Assembly: GCA_045578625.1 (NCBI GenBank)
Contig: JAZNKN010000037.1
Coordinates: forward strand, 1-37,726
Reading direction: 5' to 3'
Length of the DNA: 37,726 nucleotides
DNA from: RGIG3009 sp045578625
GTDB taxonomy: Bacteria > Bacillota > Clostridia > Oscillospirales > Acutalibacteraceae
Position 1 is the first letter of the stretch, and the number at the start of each line of letters is the position of its first letter. Below are positions 1 through 6,035 of the stretch, one piece after another. Below the pieces are notes generated by a model. That model had not been told where the DNA came from. It did no database searches and worked only from the letters and a program-made list of their open reading frames with translations. Position numbers and translations under genes: made by a program.

Positions 1-793
1 CACCAACCTTCGCGGTGATGGTGGCGGTGCCGGCCTTCACACCGGTAACAACGCCGCCTGCCACCGTCGCGACGGTCGCATCGCTGCTTTCCCAAGTCAG
101 CTCCGAAATATCGGCGCCCTCGGGAGTCGCCGTGGCAGTCAACGTCACGGTGCTGCCAACCTCGACGGTTGCCGTGGTCTTATCCAGCGTAATACCTTCC
201 AAAACCACGTCAGGCTTCTCGATCAGCTTGACGTTGTCAACATACGCCATGCTCTCCTCCGATGCGACCTCATAGTTCATCGCACGGATCTCCAAGGTGT
301 AGTTTTTGTTAAGACTATCGGCAACTGTCGAGAGATTGTCGCCGACCGTGAACTCATGCGTCCACGTCTGCCAGCCGTCAGTCACACCTTTAGGTAAATC
401 TTGGTCAGTCAACCACGGACTAAGCGCCCCGTCCACATCAAACTGAACAAAGGTGTTAGCACCCTTGGTAACCTTATAATCCATAGAGATCACGTAGGTC
501 TTGCCGACCTCCAGATCTGCCAAGAATTTTCCACCTCTGTACCAGTGAAGATTACTGGCATACTTCACGGTGTCAGTTACGGCCAATTCCAGACCCCAGG
601 TGCCGTCCTTACCGACGCCTGCCTTAATGTCTGTCTCGCTACTCCAACCGGTAGCACCGTTCTCAAAGTCGCCGTTAACAAAAATGTTTTCCTCTTCTGC
701 CATTGCAGGCAGTACCAGACCGCTGATAACGCAGGTCAACAGCAAGGTCAATGCTGCCACTAGCGATACGATCCGGCGTGCGTTTGTTTTCAT
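1..793 (-). CDS. Secreted carbohydrate-binding / Ig-like (Big_2) protein, N-terminal part
   Basis: The gene reads off the left edge, so only the first 264 codons are present. The start at 793 (MKTNARRIV) follows a good ribosome site (GAAAGGGGAAGAG). Residues 1 to about 32 form a Sec signal peptide ending LVLPAMA before EEEN. Residues about 36-190 have the look of a carbohydrate-binding module of the CenC/CBM4-like jelly-roll type: FVNGDFENGATGWS at the start and AYVDNVKLIE at the end. From about residue 197 an Ig-like group 2 (Big_2) domain begins, with LDKTTATVEVGSTVTLTAT and WESSDATVATV. I infer an extracellular or surface protein that binds glycans; any catalytic domain would lie outside the window. 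The molecule's real length and C-terminal anchor are unknown. Family assignment is by motif reading only. Confidence 0.8.
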   Translation of the reverse strand, partial: MKTNARRIVSLVAALTLLLTCVISGLVLPAMAEEENIFVNGDFENGATGWSSETDIKAGVGKDGTWGLELAVTDTVKYASNLHWYRGGKFLADLEVGKTYVISMDYKVTKGANTFVQFDVDGALSPWLTDQDLPKGVTDGWQTWTHEFTVGDNLSTVADSLNKNYTLEIRAMNYEVASEESMAYVDNVKLIEKPDVVLEGITLDKTTATVEVGSTVTLTATATPEGADISELTWESSDATVATVAGGVVTGVKAGTATITAKVG

Positions 794-930
794 ACGCTCT
801 TCCCCTTTCAAAATGGATATCCCCGGGAACTTCGCAGCGACCGTTATGCACTGCGGTGCTGCGTCCGTTTGGAGGCCAACAAACTGCAAAAGGGGGCAAC
901 ATTCCCTTGTGCAGACAATTGGCTATCTTT

Positions 931-959
931 AGTATATCACTCCAATTTTGGAAAAGCAA
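931..959 (-). promoter_or_regulatory. Sigma-A promoter for the secreted protein gene
   Basis: On the minus strand TTGCTT is followed after 17 bases by TATACT. The predicted start near 924 leaves a leader of about 130 nt before the ATG at 793. No riboswitch was recognised in that leader. Confidence 0.6.
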
Positions 960-1059
960 GGGGTTTACACGGAATTTTATAAAAAAGACGAAAACGACAT
1001 CCTCTCTTTGGCAATTATGCACAAAAATCTCCCTCCTTCGCATTCCAACCACACCCACA

Positions 1060-1260
1060 CAGCCCCTTCCCGAGGGGGTCCTACACGCCTCCCTCCGCGA
1101 GGGATAAGTGACACCCCAAATCTATGATTTGGTTGGTGGAACTTATGCGAAGCACAGCGTAGCTGGTGTCGGGCGAATGCCCGACGGAGGGAGTTTCTCC
1201 CCGCAGCCTGAAATCCACACTGTAGGGGCGGACCTGCGTGTCCGCCCACCGTTGCGTCGC
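1060..1260. repeat. Palindromic intergenic repeat cluster
   Basis: This gene-free stretch is made of nested inverted repeats. CCTCCCTCCG near 1090 is mirrored by CGGAGGGAG near 1183, TGACACC near 1108 by GGTGTCGGG near 1167, and there is a short hairpin CGGGCGAATGCCCG. It is followed by GTAGGGGCGGAC with its arm GTCCGCCC near 1225-1250. The GTAGGGG-GCGG start resembles the repeats at 9820 and 24833. It looks like a REP/MITE-type non-coding element; I see no gene in it. Confidence 0.5.
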
Positions 1261-1266
1261 CCCCAC

Positions 1267-1300
1267 AAAAAACAGCAGCCGGTGCTGACGCACCGGCTGC
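1267..1300 (-). terminator. Intrinsic terminator
   Basis: An 11-bp perfect stem (GCAGCCGGTGC / GCACCGGCTGC, loop GTCA on the minus strand) is followed on the minus strand by TGTTTTTT. It is the likely end of the transcript carrying the histidine phosphatase gene, 110 nt beyond that gene's stop codon. Confidence 0.75.
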
Positions 1301-1409
1301 CGCCGTAACCCTTATCCTTTATTCTTATCGCTTGCGGGAGATCCACAGCCCCGCCGCACTCAGCACGACCGGGGATTCCCACCGTTTTAGTACATAATTA
1401 TAAGGACGC

Positions 1410-2045
1410 TCACACCGTTTTCGGCAGCTCGGTCACCAGCTCACCTAAATGCGCAGTCTCCCCGCTGCGAAGCACATGAAACCGTGCGTCGGCATACTCT
1501 GCCTCGGTCACCGACGCGTTCGGCACCCACGGTCGCTCGCGCATCGCCGCTATACTGCCGGTCTCCCACAATGTCAACACCCCGCGGATCACACCGCCAT
1601 GGGATGCCACCGCCACCGTTCCTTCCGGATGCGCCTCGGCGATGCGGCGCAGCACCGCATCCGCGCGCAGACACGCCTCCGCCATCGACTCACCGCCGGT
1701 GCAGCGCGCCGCTCCAATGTCATCCAACCACCGCTTGTAATCCTCCGGATAGAGCGTCGGCAGCTCCTCAAAGACCCGACCCTCCCATTCGCCGGCATAG
1801 ATCTCACGCAGACCGGCCTCGGGGATCACGGTCAGCCCCTGCGCATCCGCCGTCGGGCGCATCGTGTCCACCGCGCGGGACAGATCGGAGGAATACACCG
1901 CATCCAACGGAATATCCTTAAAAAACTGCGCCACGCACCGCGCCTGCTCACATCCTAACGCAGTCAGCGGCACATCCCACTGCCCGGCGAATTGATGCGT
2001 CTTATTGGTCACGCTTTCTCCGTGTCGGATCAAATACAGCTTCAT
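1410..2045 (-). CDS. Histidine phosphatase family protein (phosphoglycerate mutase-like)
   Basis: The 211-residue product begins MKLYLIRHGES; the RHG motif at residues 7-9 carries the phospho-accepting His8, and a second conserved His is in VASHGG (His149). Arg57 in SSDLSRA and the acidic EIYAGEWEG stretch match the branch-1 histidine phosphatase fold. Members close to this include alpha-ribazole phosphatases, small-molecule phosphatases and cofactor-dependent phosphoglycerate mutases; the short length favours a phosphatase, but the substrate cannot be named. A longer frame starting at 2132 overlaps the tRNA, so the start at 2045, at the family's normal N-terminus, was chosen; its ribosome site (GGGGAAG, 12 nt away) is weak. 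ATG at 2063 is an alternative. The gene diverges from tRNA-Lys, whose promoter occupies the intervening DNA. Confidence 0.85.
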   Translation of the reverse strand: MKLYLIRHGESVTNKTHQFAGQWDVPLTALGCEQARCVAQFFKDIPLDAVYSSDLSRAVDTMRPTADAQGLTVIPEAGLREIYAGEWEGRVFEELPTLYPEDYKRWLDDIGAARCTGGESMAEACLRADAVLRRIAEAHPEGTVAVASHGGVIRGVLTLWETGSIAAMRERPWVPNASVTEAEYADARFHVLRSGETAHLGELVTELPKTV

Positions 2046-2078
2046 ACACTCAGACTTCCCCATCTTTTGATTTTCTGC

Positions 2079-2107
2079 TTGACAATTATGCCACAGTTGG
2101 CTATAAT
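2079..2107 (+). promoter_or_regulatory. Consensus sigma-A promoter of tRNA-Lys
   Basis: TTGACA, exactly 17 bases, then TATAAT: a perfect consensus. The predicted start near 2114 is about 12 nt before the mature tRNA 5' end. Confidence 0.9.
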
Positions 2108-2125
2108 AGCATAGCAAATGCACAC

Positions 2126-2201
2126 GAACCATTAGCTCAGTTGGCAGAGCACCTGACTTTTAATCAGGGTGTCCGGGGTTCGAATCCCCGATGGTTCACC
2201 A
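2126..2201 (+). tRNA. tRNA-Lys (anticodon TTT)
   Basis: A 76-nt cloverleaf with a 7-bp acceptor stem (GAACCAT / ATGGTTC), D arm GCTC-AGTTGGCA-GAGC, anticodon arm CCTGA-CTTTTAA-TCAGG with anticodon TTT, T arm CGGGG-TTCGAAT-CCCCG and an encoded CCA tail. The anticodon reads AAA/AAG, lysine. Confidence 0.97.
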
Positions 2202-2272
2202 AAAGAACGCGATCACCCTTTAGGGTGGTAGCGTTCTTTTCATTTTATCGGGGATTCGAACCCTGCGAGGGT
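2184..2272 (+). repeat. Repeat copy A: 3' end of tRNA-Lys plus terminator and inverted T-arm
   Basis: This 89-bp unit starts with the last 18 nt of tRNA-Lys and continues through the tRNA terminator. It ends with TCGGGGATTCGAACCCTG, essentially the reverse complement of the tRNA T arm. The same unit recurs 198 bp downstream (2382-2470) with about three to five differences. Confidence 0.85.
2202..2240 (+). terminator. tRNA-Lys intrinsic terminator
   Basis: AAAGAACGC pairs with GCGTTCTTTT around an inner ACCC-TTTA-GGGT stem. It starts at the base after the CCA end, so it would end the tRNA transcript. Confidence 0.75.
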
Positions 2273-2381
2273 GAGGAGCGCCCGAAAAACAGTCCGGTGG
2301 ACTGTTTTTCAGCGACGAAGTGCGACGGCGGGCACCGTTCGCACGAACGGTCGCCAAGCACGAAAGACGCGAAGCGGCTTT
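2273..2381. repeat. Hairpin-rich spacer between tRNA 3'-end repeats
   Basis: The spacer between the two tRNA-end repeats holds two perfect palindromes: AAAAACAGTCC-GGT-GGACTGTTTTT near 2285, and ACCGTTCG-CA-CGAACGGT near 2335. No open reading frame of credible quality was seen. The segment looks like a repeat element rather than coding sequence. Confidence 0.5.
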
Positions 2382-2470
2382 ATCCCCGATGGTTCACCAA
2401 AAGAACGCGATCACCCTTTAGGGTGGTGGCGTTCTTTTCATCTTATCGGGGATTCGAACCCTGAGAGGGT
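2382..2470 (+). repeat. Repeat copy B of the tRNA-Lys 3' end
   Basis: Second copy of the 89-bp unit: 18 nt of tRNA-Lys 3' end including CCA, the terminator hairpin and the inverted T-arm. A third, decayed start (ATCCCCGACAATTCACAAAA) follows at 2474-2493, so the unit was probably reiterated at least twice. Confidence 0.85.
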
Positions 2471-2583
2471 TTTATCCCCGACAATTCACAAAAACGCCTC
2501 CTCGGAAGCGCCTTTCTTTTTCCCAAGTATACCGCCGCCGCACACAAAAAGCAAGCCGCAATACCCTATTTTTGCCGCAGCGG

Positions 2584-2612
2584 TTGACTTTTTCCGGCTA
2601 GGAGAGTACAGT
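2584..2612 (+). promoter_or_regulatory. Promoter of the first BMP lipoprotein gene
   Basis: TTGACT, 17 bases, TACAGT. The -35 region and following bases (TTGACTTTTTCCGGC) are nearly identical to the promoter of xpt at 4027, suggesting common control or descent. Confidence 0.55.
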
Positions 2613-2646
2613 AATCTTATACTGATATGTGAAAGAGGTAGGTAGT

Positions 2647-3975
2647 ATGAAACGATTGTTGGCGATCCTTCTGGCACTGGTTCTGGTGCTCAGTCTGGCG
2701 GCGTGCAGTAAAACGGAAAGCCGCCGTCGCGACCGTGATGACGATGACGATGACGATAAACCGTCGATCGGCCAAAATATGAACGCCGGTTTGGGCGATC
2801 TCTTCCCTGAGGAAAACGCGAACGACGGCTACAATGAGGAGCAGGTTGAGCAGGTTCAGCCCGACGATACCCTCTCCGTAGGCTTTATTTTTATCGGCGA
2901 TGAAAATTCGACCTATGACAGGAATTTCATGGACGCTGCCAAAGAAGCCTGCGCCCAAGCAGGTGTGACGATGGTTCAAAAGACCCGGATCCCCGAATCC
3001 AATCAAGCGTACGAGGCGGCGGTCGAACTCATCGAGACCGATGGCTGCGACATCATTTTTGCCAACAGCTACGGCCACGAATCCTACCTGATGAAAGCGG
3101 CAAGGGAGTATCCGGACGTGGAATTCTGCCACGCCGGCGGCGTGCAGGCGCACACGGCGGGTCTGGACAACTTCCACAACACGTACGCCTCCATCCATCA
3201 GGGTCGCTATATCACCGGCGTCGCCGCTGGTATGAAGCTCACCGAAATGATCAACAATGGTGAGATCACTACCGAACAAGCCAAGCTCGGCTTTGTCGGC
3301 GCGTTCACCTACGCGGAGGTCATTTCTGCGTATACGGCGTTCTATCTGGGCGCCAAGTCCGCCTGCCCCTTCGTCACGATGGACGTCCGCTTCACCGGCA
3401 GCTGGTGCGACGAGGTGCTCGAGCGCGAAGCCGCGCTGGCGCTGATCGACAGCGGCTGCATCCTCATCAGCCAATACTCCGATTCCATGGGCGCTCCCAC
3501 TGCTTGCGAGACTATGGGCGTCCCCAATGTACCCTATAATGGCTCCACCGCGGCTCCCTGTCCCGAGACCTATCTGATCTCCACGCGTATCAACTGGGTC
3601 CCGATCTTTAACGAAATGATCACCTGCGTACAAAATGATCGGCCCCTCGATGCCGATATCGGCGGCTCGCTTTGGAACGATGCGGTAGAGATCTGCGAAT
3701 TGGGCGCGAACGTTGCCGACGGCACCGCCGAACGGGTCGAGGAGATAACGGACACCTTGTCCCGCGGTGTGATCCACGTATTCGACACAACCCTCTTTAC
3801 CGTTAACGGTTCGTGGCTGACCTCCTATATGGCAGACGTGGATTATGACACAGCCTTTACTCCGGATACTCAGGTGGTTGATAGCTTTACTTTCTACGAG
3901 TGCACGTATCGCTCCGCGCCCTACTTTGATGTCGAGATCGACGGTATCAATCTGCTCAATCGCAATTACGGCTGA
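2647..3975 (+). CDS. BMP family lipoprotein, purine nucleoside-binding (NupN-like), copy 1
   Basis: The 442-residue lipoprotein has a signal peptide (MKRLLAILLALVLVLSLAAC) whose LAAC lipobox gives lipidation at Cys20. A strongly charged linker with a run of seven Asp (RRDRDDDDDDDK) precedes the basic-membrane-protein fold: FIFIGDENSTYDRNF near residue 80 and VEFCHAGGVQAHTAG near 160. These proteins capture nucleosides outside the membrane and pass them to a BPD_transp_2 permease pair. The start at 2647 was preferred over an in-frame ATG at 2629 because it begins the signal peptide and follows AGAGGTAGG. The protein is a clear paralogue of the one at 4718, sharing long identical stretches such as YEAAVELIETDGCDIIFA, but has the acidic linker and its own promoter and terminator. 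Substrate is inferred from xpt and the ABC genes. Confidence 0.88.
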   Translation: MKRLLAILLALVLVLSLAACSKTESRRRDRDDDDDDDKPSIGQNMNAGLGDLFPEENANDGYNEEQVEQVQPDDTLSVGFIFIGDENSTYDRNFMDAAKEACAQAGVTMVQKTRIPESNQAYEAAVELIETDGCDIIFANSYGHESYLMKAAREYPDVEFCHAGGVQAHTAGLDNFHNTYASIHQGRYITGVAAGMKLTEMINNGEITTEQAKLGFVGAFTYAEVISAYTAFYLGAKSACPFVTMDVRFTGSWCDEVLEREAALALIDSGCILISQYSDSMGAPTACETMGVPNVPYNGSTAAPCPETYLISTRINWVPIFNEMITCVQNDRPLDADIGGSLWNDAVEICELGANVADGTAERVEEITDTLSRGVIHVFDTTLFTVNGSWLTSYMADVDYDTAFTPDTQVVDSFTFYECTYRSAPYFDVEIDGINLLNRNYG

Positions 3976-3984
3976 TTTGTTACA

Positions 3985-4014
3985 AAAAAACACCAGTTTG
4001 TGCCGGTGTTTTCC
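3985..4014 (+). terminator. Intrinsic terminator after the first BMP gene
   Basis: AAAACACC pairs with GGTGTTTT around a ten-base loop, followed by CCTTTG. It lies 10 nt after the stop codon and makes copy 1 a monocistronic unit. Confidence 0.65.
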
Positions 4015-4026
4015 TTTGTTTGTCTG

Positions 4027-4055
4027 TTGACTTTTTTCGGCAAAAAGTTTACAAT
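4027..4055 (+). promoter_or_regulatory. Promoter of xpt
   Basis: TTGACT, 17 bases, TACAAT. It shares a 15-bp TTGACTTTTTTCGGC-type core with the promoter at 2584. The leader to the GTG at 4087 is only about 25 nt, so there is no room for the purine riboswitch that often precedes xpt. Confidence 0.65.
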
Positions 4056-4086
4056 TATACCATCATTACAATGAGGTGGTTTTTTC

Positions 4087-4662
4087 GTGAAATTGCTGGA
4101 GGACCGCATCCTGCGCGACGGCGAATTTCTGCCGGGCAACGTACTCAAAGTAGACAGCTTCCTCAATCATCAGATCGACGTCGAGTTCATCTGCAAGCTC
4201 GGTCAGGAGTTTGAGCGTCTGTTCCACGACAGCGGCGTCACCAAGATCCTCACCATCGAAGCCTCCGGCATCGGCATCGCCTGTCTCACAGCACAGTATT
4301 TCGGCGTGCCGGTGGTGTTCGCCAAGAAGTCCAAGACCACCAACATCTTCGGCGACGTCTACACCGCCACCGTGGAGTCCTACACCCACGGCACCACCAG
4401 CCAGATCATCGTCTCCAGCCGCTTCCTGCAGCCGGAGGACCGCATTCTTATCATTGACGATTTCCTTGCCAACGGACAGGCTCTCAACGGCCTCATCCAA
4501 GTGGTGGAGGAAGCCGGTGCCACCGTCGTCGGTGCCGGTATCGTGATCGAAAAAGCCTTCCAGCCGGGCGGTGATCTCATTCGCAGCCGCGGCATCCGTG
4601 TGGAATCGCTGGCGCGCATCGCCGCGATGGACGGCTCGAACATCTCGTTCGTTCGGGACTAA
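4087..4662 (+). CDS. xpt: Xanthine phosphoribosyltransferase
   Basis: The 191-residue protein matches the Xpt family in length (about 190-195) and in motifs: EASGIGIA near residue 58, the YFGVPVVFAKKSKTTN segment, and the PRPP-binding loop ILIIDDFLANGQA near residues 120-132. It transfers the phosphoribosyl group of PRPP to xanthine, giving XMP for GMP synthesis in the cytosol. The GTG start is preceded by AGGTGG at suitable spacing, and the N-terminus MKLLEDRILRDG is typical. The gene stands between the two nucleoside-binding lipoproteins and shares its promoter type with copy 1. This places import and salvage of purines in one locus. It is probably cotranscribed with the second BMP gene, 55 nt downstream. 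Confidence 0.95.
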   Translation: MKLLEDRILRDGEFLPGNVLKVDSFLNHQIDVEFICKLGQEFERLFHDSGVTKILTIEASGIGIACLTAQYFGVPVVFAKKSKTTNIFGDVYTATVESYTHGTTSQIIVSSRFLQPEDRILIIDDFLANGQALNGLIQVVEEAGATVVGAGIVIEKAFQPGGDLIRSRGIRVESLARIAAMDGSNISFVRD

Positions 4663-4717
4663 GGTTACATTGTTGCGGGTTCGCAACTGTAATAAAAGAA
4701 AAACGGAGGGAAAACAC

Positions 4718-5911
4718 ATGAAAAAGATCCTGGCACTTCTTCTGGTCGCCGTCATGGTGATCGGCATGGGCATGACCATGACCGGCTGCAGCGACAAGAA
4801 GGACACTCTCAAAGTCGGCTTCATTTTCCTGCACGATGAAAACTCTACCTACGACAAGAACTTCATCGACGCTGCTAAGGAAGCCTGCAAGAACATGGGC
4901 GTGGAGATGGTTCAGAAGACCCAGATCCCCGAGTCCAACAAAGCGTATGAGGCGGCTGTCGAGCTCATCGAGACCGATGGCTGCGACATCATCTTCGCCG
5001 ACAGCTTCGGCCACGAGTCCTTCCTGATGAAGGCGGCCAAGGAGAATCCGGATGTGGAATTCTGCCACGCCACCGGTACCCAGGCTCACACCAGCGGTCT
5101 GAAAAACTTCCACAACGCGTTTTCGCACATCTATCAGGGCCGTTATCTGGCGGGTGTTGTCGCCGGTATGAAGCTCAACGAGATGATCAAGAACGGCGAG
5201 ATCACGGCTGACGAAGCCAAGATGGGCTATGTCGGCGCATTCACCTTCGCGGAAGTTATCTCCGGTTACACCTCCTTCTATCTGGGCGCCAAGTCCGTCT
5301 GCGAGAGCGTTGAAATGGACGTCCGTTTCACCGGTAGCTGGTACGACGAGCAGCTCGAAAAGGAAGCCGCTCAGGCGCTGATCGACGGCGGCTGCGTCCT
5401 CATCAGCCAACACGCTGACTCCATGGGTTCTCCCACCGCTTGCGAGAAAGCCGGCGTTCCCAACGTTTCCTACAACGGCTCCACCGCTAAGGCTTGCCCC
5501 GAGACCTTCCTGATCTCCTCCCGCATCAACTGGGTCCCGTACTTCGAGTACATGATCAAGTGCGTGCAGGACGGCAAGGCGATTGACACCGACTGGGCCG
5601 GCACGCTGGAAGACGGCTCTGTTGCGCTGACCGATCTGGGCGAGAACGTGGCGGACGGCACTGCTGAGAAGCTGGCCGAAGTTAAGGCTGACCTGATCGA
5701 GGGTAAGGTGCACGTGTTCGACACCGACACCTTCACCGTTGGCGGCAAGAAGCTGGCTGCGGACCACAAGGCTGACGTTGACTTTGACGACAAGTACACC
5801 CCCGACACCGAGGTTGTTGAGGACGGCGTGTTCTACGAGTCCAAGCATCGCTCCGGCCCGTACTTCGATCTGAGAATCGACGGCATCAATCTGCTGAACG
5901 AGAAGTACTAA
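4718..5911 (+). CDS. BMP family lipoprotein, purine nucleoside-binding (NupN-like), copy 2
   Basis: The 397-residue protein has a signal peptide ending MTMTGC, lipidated at the Cys, and the complete BMP binding fold (FIFLHDENSTYDKNF, VEFCHATGTQAHTSG, YQGRYLAGVVAGMKL). It lacks the acidic linker of copy 1. The ATG at 4718 follows AACGGAGGG. Its place directly upstream of the ATPase and permease genes makes it the primary substrate-binding subunit of that ABC importer. The 14-bp hairpin after its stop codon would let the binding protein be made in excess over the membrane parts, a usual arrangement for such systems. The exact ligand (adenosine, guanosine, inosine or related) cannot be told from sequence. 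Confidence 0.9.
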   Translation: MKKILALLLVAVMVIGMGMTMTGCSDKKDTLKVGFIFLHDENSTYDKNFIDAAKEACKNMGVEMVQKTQIPESNKAYEAAVELIETDGCDIIFADSFGHESFLMKAAKENPDVEFCHATGTQAHTSGLKNFHNAFSHIYQGRYLAGVVAGMKLNEMIKNGEITADEAKMGYVGAFTFAEVISGYTSFYLGAKSVCESVEMDVRFTGSWYDEQLEKEAAQALIDGGCVLISQHADSMGSPTACEKAGVPNVSYNGSTAKACPETFLISSRINWVPYFEYMIKCVQDGKAIDTDWAGTLEDGSVALTDLGENVADGTAEKLAEVKADLIEGKVHVFDTDTFTVGGKKLAADHKADVDFDDKYTPDTEVVEDGVFYESKHRSGPYFDLRIDGINLLNEKY

Positions 5912-5921
5912 TCGTACCCTT

Positions 5922-5959
5922 GGTAAGGCGGGGCGCCTATCCGCCCCGCCTTACCTTTT
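5922..5959 (+). terminator. Intercistronic hairpin / partial terminator
   Basis: A perfect 14-bp stem (GGTAAGGCGGGGCG / CGCCCCGCCTTACC, 6-base loop) is followed by only four T. Between a binding-protein gene and its ABC genes it probably acts as a leaky terminator and 3' stabiliser. Confidence 0.75.
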
Positions 5960-5969
5960 GGGGCGATCT

Positions 5970-6028
5970 CATAATTCTGAACAGTGTGCTGCCGTGGCAG
6001 CGCAGTTTTGAGAATTATGTAAAGGAGG
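5970..6028 (+). promoter_or_regulatory. Structured leader directly before the ATPase ribosome site
   Basis: CATAATTCT (5970-5978) pairs with AGAATTATG (6011-6019). Inside, GTGCTGCC pairs with GGCAGCGC around a two-base loop. The ribosome site AAAGGAGG starts two bases after the outer stem. The two-helix shape may tune translation of the ABC genes. It does not match a riboswitch class that I recognise. Confidence 0.4.
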
Positions 6029-6035
6029 ATCACCG

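Noticed and set aside
2126..2493. Active prophage or ICE attachment site at tRNA-Lys
   Set aside because: The tRNA end is duplicated, but only about 100 bp of hairpin-rich DNA lies between copies and no integrase is near. At most a scar or repeat array.
2617..3993. Long open frame (458 codons) antisense to the first BMP lipoprotein
   Set aside because: It mirrors the sense gene and has no family motif or sensible start. The sense strand has a signal peptide, lipobox and BMP motifs. Long antisense frames are expected in GC-rich coding DNA.
4027..4086. Purine riboswitch before xpt
   Set aside because: The leader is only about 25 nt from the predicted start, and the conserved purine-aptamer loops are absent.
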